Source: Isoetes taiwanensis
Taxonomy: Eukaryota; Streptophyta; Lycopodiopsida; Isoetales; Isoetaceae
DNA: 64,000 nt
Reading direction: 5' to 3'
Assembly (NCBI GenBank): GCA_021234155.1
Contig: JAJEKV010000100.1
Location: 3,076,116-3,140,115, forward strand
A model generated the notes under the pieces. It did no database searches. It saw nothing but the letters and a program-made list of their open reading frames with translations, and was not told where the DNA came from. Positions 1 to 11,093 of the stretch are shown piece by piece (within the stretch, counting starts at the first letter, position 1; the number at the start of each line of letters is the position of its first letter). Position numbers and translations under genes: made by a program.

Positions 1-941
1 AGGTAAATAGTCTCTTTCTGATAGATCTCCTTCCCCCATACTTTTAACCAATTCTTTATATTTATCGAGGTCCTAACCCACCAATCCATCCACCCGATAT
101 CATTACTAGGCTTATCTTCCATGTCCAGTATCTGAGCTAACTTGGCAAGGAAATCCTCATGATCCAACAGATTAGTATTAAGCTTAAAATAGGAATTCCT
201 TTTCCTCTGATTATTGTTGGCATTGATGGTAATAAGCTGAGGATAGTGATCAGAGATAGTGTAATTCGAGAGATTGGATACCCTAGAGCTGCTGTTCCAT
301 AAGGATTCACTAAGGTAAAACCTGTCATGGAGACAACAGATAGGCTGAATTCTGTGATTATTCCAGCTATAGGAATGAGGGACCACTCTTGCCAAATTTA
401 AGTGGTGGCCTGTCAGCAAAGTCATCCACTTATCATTCTCTTCCCCACTAAGGGCTCTGAAATTAGCACTCCTCATATAGTCATGAGTAACCATATTAAA
501 GTCTCCCCCCATTATAATCTCATCATAAGGGATACTATTCAAACTGTTAGAAATAATATTCCATAGCTGGGCCCTCTCAGCCGGCTGATGATAGGCATAA
601 ATATTCACCAGAGCAATCCTATTGTTCCCTATATTGCCATGCAAAATCTGCCACCTCTTACTATCATCATGCATCATTTGAATATCACTTAAATTAATCC
701 TATTATGCCATGCAATAGAAATACCTGCCGAAGAATTGTTTGCTTTCAGAGACCACTGATTAAAGTTAGTAGGCAACACTTCTCTAATTATATTATCAAT
801 ACTGTCATCATGGATCTTGTGCTCTTGGAAAAGAATGAAATCTAAATTCATGGACACAAGACAAACCTTCAACCTCCCTCTTTTCAGATTAGAATTAATT
901 CCCTGCAAGTTCCAGGTAATTCCCTTGAGATTTATGTCCAT
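1..941 (-). CDS. LINE ORF2, N-terminal endonuclease part (runs off the window)
   Basis: The minus-strand frame starting at base 941 stays open to the window edge (about 313 residues). It reads as the apurinic-like (EEP) endonuclease that opens ORF2 of plant L1-type LINEs. Visible motifs are TWNLQG near residue 10, FQEHK near 40 (metal-binding Glu), GDFNMV near 145 and SDHYP near 228 (catalytic Asp-His), with an HDRFYLS segment between the last two. This enzyme nicks target DNA for target-primed reverse transcription. The RT domain would lie left of the window. The start codon overlaps the ORF1 stop, a usual arrangement for two-ORF LINEs. No stop codon or frameshift is seen in this part. Confidence 0.88.
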   Translation of the reverse strand, partial: MDINLKGITWNLQGINSNLKRGRLKVCLVSMNLDFILFQEHKIHDDSIDNIIREVLPTNFNQWSLKANNSSAGISIAWHNRINLSDIQMMHDDSKRWQILHGNIGNNRIALVNIYAYHQPAERAQLWNIISNSLNSIPYDEIIMGGDFNMVTHDYMRSANFRALSGEENDKWMTLLTGHHLNLARVVPHSYSWNNHRIQPICCLHDRFYLSESLWNSSSRVSNLSNYTISDHYPQLITINANNNQRKRNSYFKLNTNLLDHEDFLAKLAQILDMEDKPSNDIGWMDWWVRTSINIKNWLKVWGKEIYQKETIY

Positions 942-2895
942 TTAACTGGGGGTCTGGTTTTCCTAGGGGACCTTCTGGGTGGTCCCGTGATCATATTCTT
1001 CTCGTTTCCTTTTCCCTTCTTCCTTCTTCTTGTAACAAGGTGCCATTCCAGGCTCTGAAATTGATCCTGATCCAGTTCCTGATCAGAATTTTCAGAGTCC
1101 TCATTCATATCTATGAGCCAAGAGTTGGGCACCACCTGCCCGCTAGTACTTATGGAGGAAACCACAAAGTTAGTGGGATCAATACAAATAAGAAGCTTGG
1201 GAGGAAATTGCACAATAATTCTGCCTTCTTGGTCGATCCCCTGAAGATTGGGGATAGGTAGAGAAGGAGGAGTGGGGTCTTGGATAACCATGATTTCCTT
1301 GCTACTACCACTTCCTTCCTCTTTTTCCTCAACAATTCTGTTTTTGGGTTTCCAGACCTGATGCTTCTGATCAGGGATTTTTCCCTGACTTTCTCCTTAC
1401 CCTTATTGTTTATAGTCTCCCTCTGAAAATTAGCCACGGGCTCTTTAGAGTAGGATATTTGGAGATCAATAAATTTAGAGCTGCTAATTTTGCAGGGAAT
1501 TTTATCTACCCAGGGGGAGTGAATTTTTTTCTGAATACACACTGCCGGGATGCTGGTTTGAGGGATGGAGATTTGAATGACCTCTCCTAATTTACTAGCA
1601 ATGGCATTCAAATGGGAAACAGTCCAAAAACCAGGAGGGAGATTAGTACTGGAGATCCAAGTGGTAGTTGCAACTGTCGAAAAATCCCCAGGAACATAAT
1701 TCGGGTCCCATTTCATCAGATACACCATCATACCAAGAATAGAATGGATTTTTCTGGAATGGATATGGTTCACATTCCTCTCCTCCCTACATATGATTTG
1801 GAAAGTTTTTTGATCCAATTTAAGAATGGATAGAATAGGGATGGCCTGAGATTTTGTTATCCAATACTTAACCTCCCCGATAGAAGGGCACTTTTGAGGG
1901 AAGTGGATCAGAATACCATGCTTAGAATTTCTAATAATAGCAGAGTTGTCATTAATAGCATCCAAATCAAGAAGGTCCTCACAATCCTTATTAGAAATAG
2001 TACTAGAATTAGAAGGATTAGAAAGCAAAGCATTCTTATAAGATTTACCATTGATTTTGTCGTATATGCCTATAACTGGAACCGAAGACTTCAGCATTTG
2101 ATCAGAGATTTTCGTTCTATTCTTATCCAGGTTCTTTCTCGAAAGCATGTTACAGTTGGTACACTCACAACTGCCTGCCTCAATCGGATGGAAATAGCCA
2201 TTGCTATCCTGTATCTCGCATTTATTAGTCGCTTCAAGGGGGTACTGGTAAGCCATATACTCCATGTCCACATCCTTAAGAGCGTCACTGTCAAAAGTTG
2301 GCCTTTTGTTTTTGAACTCCCTCCGAAAGTTTTCTATGACATGGTCATCTGCCTCCTCCCATATTTTGACCAACCTGAAAGAAGCCTTTGATTTCCACCC
2401 TAAATCTTCTAATTCTTCAGCCAGACCCTTTGCTGCTTGCAACATTTCCGTCATTGATCTTCTAAAAATCTGATTCTTGAGACTGCAGCAGTCCTCTTTG
2501 GAGTGACCCGATTTAACCCTGATCAATTGGTATAGAAGAAGGTCCATTTCCTGAAGTTTCTGAAGCATCTGCCATACCAGATCTCTATCACTTGCCTTTC
2601 CCTCAGCATACTGGTTTTCCAGCCTCTGCATTTCCAACCTGCAAACTATAATCTGACCCTCCTTTTGTATCCCCATGCAAACTGCAGCGGCTTCCTGTTG
2701 TTCTCGGATAATATCAAAAGCAGCTTTAAGTTCTTTCATCTTAACCCATGTTTGATCTTTCTTACTATCGAGCACAAAGATTTGATCCCAGTATTTGATT
2801 ACCAAAATGGGATCCACATCCTTATACTCATAGGGAATCCTAGTTGAAGAGGAACTCCCTGCCTTTGGTTTCTCTGTGGTGGCTTTTGGCTTCAT
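932..2895 (-). pseudogene. LINE ORF1 (DUF4283 RNA-binding/gag-like), one frameshift
   Basis: A 581-residue frame starts at 2895. The first ~250 residues are charged and helix-prone (likely coiled coil) and not recognised. Roughly residues 325-460 match the DUF4283 domain of plant LINE ORF1 proteins, with the signature MKWDPN...WISSTNLPPGFW and a following LNAIASKLG helix. A Cys pair (CECTNC) lies near residue 245. The frame is lost in an A-run at about 1331-1341: the expected acidic tail continues in another frame (932-1291) and ends at a stop that overlaps the ORF2 ATG. A one-base loss in the A-run is the simplest explanation. ORF1 of LINEs binds element RNA. The copy looks young because only this lesion is seen. 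Confidence 0.82.
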
Positions 2896-3138
2896 GGCAG
2901 GAAGATCAACCCGGAGAAAAGAAGATAGCGGGATTAGACGAGCCCGCCTAGGAAAGAAGAAGAGTGAAAGGCCTTCTGCAGCCCCAACACAGACACCAAG
3001 GAGAGGACAAGAAGAACAGTACCCGAAAAGGACCTAAAAAATCTTAAAAAATCTAAGAAATAAAAGAAAGCCAAAGGACGCCTTTTCACTGAAATTCTCT
3101 AACCCACTGCACGGAACCCCAAAAAACTGTCAAGGGTT

Positions 3139-3615
3139 CTAATTAGCTATAGAAAACCTCCAAACCACCGTATCAATTCCTGGAATGGTTCTTGCTGGTT
3201 CCATGTCGAAGAATGTGGCCCAATGGTAAATTGGCTCAACCCCGAATTCCACAGGACAACTCATAAGAAAGAGGTTTCTTTCGAAACTGTTTCCCAGGCT
3301 CAGGAAAGGCTGTGAATTATGTATGGCAACCCTTATGGATCCTTCCCTGTCAAAGCAAAGGATGCACAAATAGAATAAATTAAAACTAATTCTGCAAAAA
3401 CCAACTCTGGATCTTGTTTCAAAGGCTAATCTGATCAAATTTTCAACTATCAACACCGAATCATGATGATCCCAAGGAATTTGAGGGAACCCCAACCCCT
3501 GGAAAACAGCCTCTAGCAAGGCCTCATCCATCAGGGCTGTAAAATTCCCGGCAAATCCTCGAAAATTCGGGTCGGTGAGGAGAGGCGCGAGCTTCATTTT
3601 CTCCGCAATGGGCAA
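3139..3615 (-). CDS. Unrecognised 158-aa ORF upstream of LINE ORF1
   Basis: An open frame of 158 codons with ordinary residue usage begins MPIAEKMKL and ends WRFSIAN, 243 bases upstream of the LINE ORF1 start on the same strand. I do not recognise a domain. It could be an extra 5' ORF of the LINE, a captured host exon, or chance. Nothing in the sequence fixes where the LINE 5' end lies. Confidence 0.35.
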   Translation of the reverse strand: MPIAEKMKLAPLLTDPNFRGFAGNFTALMDEALLEAVFQGLGFPQIPWDHHDSVLIVENLIRLAFETRSRVGFCRISFNLFYLCILCFDREGSIRVAIHNSQPFLSLGNSFERNLFLMSCPVEFGVEPIYHWATFFDMEPARTIPGIDTVVWRFSIAN

Positions 3616-4439
3616 CTCTTAAATGTTAGTTCCTATCAAAGCCCATCATCGTTTCCTTAATTATGTTTACTGCATATTCTGGACTCCTTATAGAGATCGG
3701 ATCTCCATTACTGTAACTGTCAAAGTTAGAAGTCCATCACCTGCCATTTGATGTAGCTGGTGTATTTGGTGGCTCTTTATTATTCAGTGCTATGCATGGT
3801 TCTCTAGTAACTTCAAGTTTGATCCAAGAGACCACGGAGAATGAATCTGTTAATGCAGGCTATAAGTTTGGTCAAGAGGAAGAAACTTATTTTGCATGTA
3901 TTAAGCATATAGCTAGCGTTTGTTCTGAGCCAAGATCAAACCCCTCTTTAACAACAGAGATTTGAACTGTTAGGTTATGAGAAGCGTAACGGGAGAAGGC
4001 AGAGATGGAAACAGAAAATGAGAGACGAGAGGCTCTGACATTCAAAACAATGTGCTCATTTGCTAAGCCGTGATAAAGGGCAAATACAAAGAATTTGTTG
4101 TTCATTTTTTATCAATCATTCCAATTTAGTTTAGCTCAGCCTTATCTTTCTCCTGCTCATCGGTCATCTGAGATTCATCTCGTCATATCATACATAATAG
4201 AAGAGTCAGTATGAAGTAAGAACGGAAGCAGATACGTCTATCACACTCGTACAATCCTCGTTCACCTACGGGATACGGAGATGGAACAAAGATAGATGAG
4301 ATAGATGTTAACAAAAAGAATAATTTATCATGGCTTGGAGTCCATCAGAATAATTTGCCACTATTTTGTCGATACCAGCGAAAAGAAATGAACAACACTA
4401 AAACAACCATTGTTTAAAGCAGTTGTGTTGTTGGGGGAC
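3616..4439. other. Spacer without recognisable gene
   Basis: Mixed-composition DNA between the LINE and the plastid insertion. Short frames only, in no consistent strand. I see no promoter, repeat or gene remnant I can support. Confidence 0.5.
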
Positions 4440-4890
4440 TACCTTCTTATCTTTTGGCCTACTGAAACAGAATGCTAGCTCTCCGAAGCGAGCGAAGGCA
4501 TGGTCCACCTTCCGCTGAATGTTATGTTGAAAGGGGGGATAGATGGGGCGATTCAAGTGAGATCCATGGGGATTTGACCTTCCATTCACTCGTGGGATCC
4601 GGGCGGTCCAGGGGGGGCCAGTCATTTATGGCTCCTCTCTTCCTGAGAATCCATACATCCCTTATCAGTGTATGGATAGCTATCTCTCGAGCACAGGTTT
4701 CAACCAAGATGTGAAAAATGGAGCATCTAATAACGCATCGCATCTTCATGGACCAGGAACTACGAGATTACCCACGGAAGTCTTTCATTCCGGGTGACGG
4801 AGGATCGGATCGTATCATTTGAGCTATTTCCGCTTCTTCCCCGCCTCAATGCGGGGAAACAACAATCAATATTATCTTCCCTAGAAGCCT
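4440..4890 (+). other. Plastid-derived DNA (NUPT), rps12/trnV-GAC spacer of the inverted repeat
   Basis: The stretch from the segment CTCCGAAGCGAGCGAAGGCA through GGGGCGATTCAAGTGAGATC, TCACTCGTGGGATCCGGGCG, CATACATCCCTTATCAGTGT and ATCTCTCGAGCACAGG to the run near 4800 (TGACGGAGGATCGGATCGTA) follows, in order, the sequence I know from the chloroplast inverted repeat between the 3' part of rps12 and trnV-GAC. Substitutions and small indels show it is an old nuclear copy. The short frames here are spacer ORFs with no function. The match is from memory, not a search, and the exact ends are uncertain by some tens of bases. Confidence 0.72.
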
Positions 4891-6860
4891 AACCAAGACC
4901 GGATCCAACCAAGGGCACAAATGGTCTCCACTGGTATGGTATTCAACCATGCTACAACAAAAGCTGCAACTTGGTGTTGTGGTGGTGTGAACCCCGCCAT
5001 AAGAGCTTCTTAGGATTCTTGCGCCAGTTTGGGATGTTTGGGAAAAATGGTTTGGGATGTTTGGGAAAAATGGTGTAGCGGATGGTGTAGCGGAGGGAGG
5101 GAGGTGACATGGGTGTGTGTGGACATGACCGATGGAAGGCAGGCGTGAAGTGCCAACTTGGTGAGTGATGGGAAGGGAGCCGGGTGGAATTATGAGAATT
5201 TGGTGGTGTGGGAGGAAGTAGTGACGGATGAGGGCTTGAAAGTGGCCTCCCACGGAAACTTGAGAAATGGAAGTGGTACCGGGCGGTCCATTTCTTGGAG
5301 AAGACGATAGAACATCATTTGGGGCCAATCTATGTGGTGTTTGGAATGTGTAGCGGAGGACCAAAGTTATAGAAAGGCTTATTGATATGGGTGTTCTTGA
5401 TAGAATACCCAAAATTTTCGCCATGCAATTTTTACAAAGGTTTCGTGAGGCTTGTCGATATTGGTCGAGACGATGGACATTGGCATGATAGCGAGTGCAC
5501 CAAACTCTTGTGACATCGATATCACATATAGCGGACCATGATACACAAAGGGTGTGTAAGGAATATGAAATACCCTAAAACTGCAAATAATGTTGAGTCA
5601 ATCTAAATATGGTGCCATCGACCACAAGTGGTGTAACTCATGGGTCGTTAACGATATTATTAAGGAACTGGCCGTGAATCAATGGATTTGGAGCCTAAGT
5701 TCCATTTTGAGAATTCGTAAAGCTGGTGTCGCTCAAATACTTCTTTCTTTATTTGGGCCAACAAGTGCTTCTACCTGAAGTGGGCCAAGAAGGAGACATG
5801 CAAAAAGGGCTTCCGGACTGGGGAGCGTGAGCTTGTAGTGTAGAAAATCTTGGGCAAATGCATATGGGAATGTGATGCGCTGAACGGTGAGGGCCAAAGG
5901 CGGAAGACGAAAATGAAAGCACGGAGGACGGCGCTAGAGGAAAACGAAAAGCATGATGAAGCCCAACTGGAGGCGAAGAGGTATGAAGAGTGCGAACGGA
6001 ACCGGTTGGATGGTGCCAAAAGTCAAAAGATGCGAAGAAGGGTATTGAAAGGCAAAATTTGGCTAAGTCCCAAAAAGCGTAAGGGAGAAGCAATGAACGG
6101 TGAGGATGAGGCGGAAAGAAAGATCGGATGGGACGATGGCAAAGGACACCCATTAATGTTCACAGGCGTGGAAAGAAGGAATGGCATTCAATGCTGGCAA
6201 CTCAAGTGGGATATCATTAAAAGAATGTGTCGGAAGGTACCATGGCTAGATATCTTGTGAAGCAATTCTCCTTTTAGAAAACGACCTTGCATTGCAAAAC
6301 ACGTTGGCGATTTGTGTGATTGGTCCACGTCGACAAGGAGTTCCTCGCTTAGCTATATAAGACGAACCGAGAGAAACAAAGGCATCCGATGGGCGCTCGG
6401 TATGGGTTTCACTGGCTTGAACGAAGATTGCACAATGCCCACTAACCGCTGAGTGGATCACTTGTAAGATGAATTGTTCGGATCTCGGCGCCGCCACAAC
6501 CGCATTCGCATGGAGCGGGGTGGTGTGTTGGGATGGCTGAACATCCCGCCGAAGACCAACGGGATGGAGGTGGTTACGCACCTTCTTGGGATCCGGAAGT
6601 AAACCTCTACCATCTCCTCCGCATCACCTCAAAGCTCCGGAACCCGTAGTAGAGGGTTTTTCCTCTTAGGACTTAGTAGATAGGGCTCGGGAGCCCGTTT
6701 TTGTATATATAAGGCGTGCCCATAGCGAAAATAGCTGGGCGGCGCCCACATTTTGTAAAAAATCTCCACTATAATATAATCTACACGCCTTTCTAGTCAC
6801 TTTCGTGGTGTGTGCTTCTTGAACTGTCTACAGTGTTGATGTTCACTTTACGTGTGATGA
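4891..6860. other. Long stretch without identifiable gene
   Basis: Frames on both strands here are short. The longest plus-strand one (5850-6260, 136 codons) is rich in Lys, Glu and Arg and is not recognised. A TATATATAAGG box at about 6705 is followed by a segment ending TGTCTACA near 6835. This could belong to an LTR of the gypsy element to the right, but I could not find a second copy. Confidence 0.4.
5027..5072. repeat. Tandem duplication, 23-bp unit x2
   Basis: The 23-base unit starting GTTTGGGATGTTTGGG occurs twice back to back. It is followed by a short repeat of GGTGTAGCGG. Confidence 0.85.
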
Positions 6861-6861
6861 A

Positions 6862-7752
6862 ATGCTTTGAGGCTAAAACCATTAACCAATGTAGGTAATG
6901 GAGTGCCATCTAACTCAGCTAGTTGGAAAAACGCTTGGTCTAACCACTTGAACAATTTGATAAGGGCAAGCCAACGAAACTTGAGTTTACCCTAAAATTT
7001 TTTGTACTGAATCATAAGAAGAACCAAATCTCCTTCTTTGAATGTTTTTTTTGTCTTCAAACGCTTGTCATGTAAAGATTTTTGCAATCTGTTGTCCATG
7101 AAGAACACCTAATATAAGCATCCCTTTCAAGTTCATCCAACTCGTTCTAATTGATAGACCCGTTTTTGAGAGCAGTTGGTGGATTATGAGCGAGCTTGAT
7201 TGAAACTGGAGTGTTGGAAGGATGTATTCAAATGGCATGAGAGCTTCCTCACCATAAACCAATTTAAAAGGAGAGTGACCCGTAGCAATCTTGAAACAAG
7301 TATTGTAGGCCCAAAGAACGATGGGGGAAGTTTTATTCCGCTAATGCACGTGAAGCGTCACAAATTTTCTTGAGAATGGTGACCGTAGTTTTGTTGGTGC
7401 TTTACGCCAACCCATTGCCTTGAGGATAGTAAGGTGTGCTCTTGTGATGATGTATCGGGGAGATAATCCGTCAGCTCCTGATAGTATGATTGATGAAATG
7501 AACACCATCGTCATGACCAGCTCAGGTAGAGGCCGTAAATCAGCGTGATAATGTGTTGATAGAGGACTCGAAAGTGCTTGCGGCGGTGTTGTGCGAAGGG
7601 TACAAGCTTCCCGCCCATTTTGGTGGCGTGGTCGCTGAGAACTTGAGAATGTATCGCACGAAAGTGTGCCTCGCAGAGGATCTATAACCCTGAGTCCATT
7701 CCCCATTTCTTTGAAGGGAAGTGGCGTGGCGGCCGGGCGTCAAGGAAGCCAC
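6862..7752 (-). pseudogene. Ty3/gypsy integrase and pol C-terminus, decayed
   Basis: Reading right to left, several frames give pieces of a retroviral-type integrase: a DDE-core segment (7341-7706) ending in a THLTILKAMGWRKAPTKL-like part, a VYGEEALMPFEYILPTLQ block (7068-7262) typical of the region after the catalytic core, and a terminal block near 6870-7050 resembling the plant gypsy pol end (LAELDGTPLPTLVNG...LKAF). Frames change at least three times and stop codons intervene. Integrase inserts element DNA into the host chromosome, and this copy cannot make one. It is continuous with the RT/RNase H relic to the right. Confidence 0.75.
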
Positions 7753-7931
7753 GCGTCACGGGCGTTGCACGTCCACCAAGCTGCGTCACACGTCGGGCGT
7801 GGGCGTGAGCATCTTTGAAGAGCGTGGGCCAATAATACCCCGGCGAGAAGGATTTTTGCGTGTCGTGGGTGTCACCATGAAAATGACCACCACCGAGCCC
7901 TTGATGAGCTTCTCAAACAATAGCTGGAACT

Positions 7932-9502
7932 TCATGAGGTAGAACACAGTCGGTTGATGGTGTCCTTACCCTTTTTGTAGAGATGTCCGGCAACCATGGT
8001 GTAGTCACGGACCTCTGAGAGAAATGATAGCCCGGCAGGATTGTCGCCATTGGCGGAAAGGCGTCTCGTCTTCCGTGGAAGAGCACACGCGGAGGAGGTA
8101 CTTCTTGAAAATCCCATGTGAACCAATGTGGTGTTCTTGTGACTAAAAGAGTTGAGCATCAGGGAAGGCCTCAGACCTCATTGCGGGATCATCCGTGTGG
8201 ATGCGTGAAGATAATCCGAACAACATGAGACGGCCCGCCTTATGAGCGATTTCAAAAGGAGCAAATTCTTGGAGAAAAAGGACCAAACGAGCAATGCGGC
8301 CCGTGGGCGTGGACTTTGTTGATCAAATAGAGGAGTGCTTTGGTGGTCCACAAAGAACTTGATTTGACTGCCCAAAAGGTAATGACGGAAGCGTTGGACC
8401 ACGAAAATGAGACCCAAAGCTTCACGCTCAGGTAAGCGAGAATAGTTCGGCGCCGCCAGAATTGAGTTTTCGGCCGGCTAAGTGTTTGGTTTGTCGTTAA
8501 TGCGCATCATATTCTTGAGAAAGAAACTGGCTCCAATAGCAAACGCCGACATCGACATGAACATGAAAGGGCTTGTCCCATTGAGGAGGAACAAGAACCC
8601 ACTGAGTAAGCAAAAAAGCTTGTTTGTTGAGAAGCAACTTCACTTTCAGGAATTCAAGCCCGGGTGGATTCATCACCCGTAGTCTATGAATGGGATGCCG
8701 CAATGGCTGCCAGTCCAGGTATGAAGGTGGAGTAATAATTGACTTTTCCCGGAAGGAGCGTGTCTCCTTGATATTGGTTTAAGCTTGAGCCTTGAGCACT
8801 AACCCATTTTTGGCGATCGGTGGTGATTCCCCCTTTCTTGACAACATGGCCTAACAAAACACGGACGGAAGACGAAAGGTGCATTTCTCGATTGAGACTA
8901 ATGCCGGACTCATCACATTTCGGAAGGCGAAGTTCAACTTATCCAAATGGTCAGCCATGGAACTAGAGGCGCAGAAGTCATCTTGAAAATTTGCAAGAAG
9001 GGGATTTTCCTTCATGAAATCATGAAAACCGAGAGCATGATGCGTTGAAACGTGGAAGGAGAGTTGGATAATCCAAAGGAACCACCTTGTAGGCAAAAGT
9101 GCCCCACACGGGTGGTGAAAGTGGTCTTGAGTTGATCAGATTCTTTGATGGAGATCCGATTGTAGCGGAAAAAACCATCCATAAAGGAGTACATCTCATG
9201 GCCAGCCACTTCTTCGAACTTGGTGCATGAAGGGAAGTGGAAAATCATCACCTCCGTGCTTTGATTGAGTTTCCGATAGTCCACCGCACGCCGATCTTAC
9301 CATTGTGCTTAAGGGCAATGACGATGGGGCTCACCCATTGAGAATGTTTGACCTCATAGATCAAACTGCAGACCAAGGAGTTTGTCAATTTCCGCCTTGA
9401 CGATCCGGATGAATTAGGGTTGAGCTGTCTGGCGTTGCTACACTGGTCGTGCATCAGATTTGGTAGGAATGGTGAGTTCCCCAAGCGTTTGTTGATGCCC
9501 AA
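7932..9502 (-). pseudogene. Ty3/gypsy reverse transcriptase/RNase H, decayed
   Basis: Frame 9012-9284 reads MDYRKLNQSTE...GHEMYSFMDGF...YNRISIKE...TTFTTRVGHF...FGLSNSPSTFQRIM, the RT fingers/palm of plant Ty3/gypsy elements. Frame 8851-9096 carries the DDFCASSSMADHLDKL segment, where the catalytic YxDD appears as FQDDF. Frame 8684-8884 has LGHVVKKGGITTD. Frame 8178-8417 has the RNase H-like KKFRHYLLG/FFVDHQ type of block (here VQRFRHYLLGSQIKFFVDHQ). The pieces are collinear but lie in different frames. The residue pattern fits the Tat/Athila side of gypsy better than chromoviruses, but I cannot place it firmly. Confidence 0.85.
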
Positions 9503-9979
9503 GATCTTTGTAACCTGTGAAAATGTGTTTGAATTTTTTGAACAGCGTGGCCTGTTTTGATAAGGAGCCTAAGATTTGCGCGAATGCGGACAGGTTGATT
9601 GTTGCCAACGCCCACAATCTCAACTTCCGGAGTCCGAATATGGGGTATTATTACTTGATCCCCGGACAATGTGTGCAGGAGGTTGGAGCATAACCGATCG
9701 TGTAATGCGTTGCGTGGTGAAAAAGAGAGGTTGCTCGGTGTCATCTGAGCGCGATTTCCTTCATGACGTGGACATCAGCAGGGTAAGCAGGAGGTTCAAA
9801 GATCCTAAAAGTGATCAACGCTGGATTCGAACATTGCAAGGTTAGGTAGGGTCAAGCAAAGGCAGCCCGCTCGGGTCCCCATCAAGAGTCATTTCCCCAA
9901 GGATCAAGCATATTCGGGTAGGATGACGAGGCATCCCTCGCAGGTGGAGCCTGAACTTGATAAATATTCTCGAGCTTCT

Positions 9980-10545
9980 TCAACTGTGTCCGAGAGAAGG
10001 TTCCGCATTGTCAATGTAAAATGATCCCGCTTCGCTTGGTAAGTCCATGGTGGCATTGAGATGACCATCAGTGATGACTAACTGGTCCGTGGCCCAGTAA
10101 TGGATACTCTTTGCCTGGCGGAGAAAAGGTCTGCCTACCAGCATTTCATAGTCACCTGGATCTTCGCCAGCTTTCCAAACGCCAAATTCCATGGGAAAAC
10201 GGAGATCACCAATGTTGATGTGAAGAATAGGTGTGACGCCTTGAGGTCTCGTGATATGGCCATTAGCCAATTTGATGTCATATGGGGCACGAAAGAGTTG
10301 TGTGATGCCCATTTGTTTGCGGAGTTTATCCGTGATGAGACTGCGCTACCTCCATCGATTTGAACATGGTTGACTTGCTGATTTCCCACCGTGGCATGGA
10401 CCGTGGGTGTAGAGGTAGCCACAGCCCCAACTAAAACAGTTGGGAGTGGTAATCGGTCCTTGAGAGCGTGACGAGTTTTTAAAATGGTTGCCAAGCTTAA
10501 AGGAATTTTGATCTTGGCGAGCTCCTCTTGGAGTTCGAGGTACAT
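9980..10545 (-). pseudogene. Ty3/gypsy aspartic protease, decayed
   Basis: Frame 10135-10545 has VNHVQIDGGSAVS, the active-site loop (D-G-G in place of the usual D-S/T-G). Frame 9980-10312 has YEMLVGRPFLRQAKS, the second conserved block of plant gypsy proteases. The two lie in different frames, so a frameshift separates them. The enzyme would cleave the gag-pol polyprotein. Confidence 0.78.
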
Positions 10546-11093
10546 GAGAAAAAGGATCTCATTGGTTCCACTGGTGCGGGGAGTGCGTGGCGGGAAGCGG
10601 CAACTTCTTTGAGTAAGTCAACCTCGGCCGCAATATTGGGATATGTCCGGTGAGGCGTGGAGGTTGAGATGTTGAGGGGTATCTTGTCTTTGTTGAGCTC
10701 TAGTGGTGGCATGAACATTTGCCAATGTCGCGGCCTTCACAAAATTTGCATGAGATTCAAAATGCTTTGGCGAACTTTGGGCATGACATTTGGCATGAGC
10801 TTTTCCAAGTCGGTGCAAAGTGAACCTTTTTTTTCCCTCATGAGGAATGGTGTCAACCGCAAAGGCGGGGTTGCGTGTCCTTCCAATAATAGTCAAGGGA
10901 CGTGATGCCTTGGTGCAGCGTGAAACTAGACCAACCCAATTTGACGTTTGTCTTTGGAGGATTAAGTGCCCAAAAATTTCCTCTTGGGGCTTGTTGATCC
11001 AAATTGAGGTTGATTTGCCGGAGCTGGTTGATAAGCGTGATTCTTTGAGCTCTTGGTGGCTTCTTAAGAACCGGTCACTGGCCTTGTTTGCCA

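Noticed and set aside
4472-4749. Overlapping open frames in the plastid-derived segment as genes
   Set aside because: They correspond to spacer sequence of the plastome, and both strands are open because of composition.
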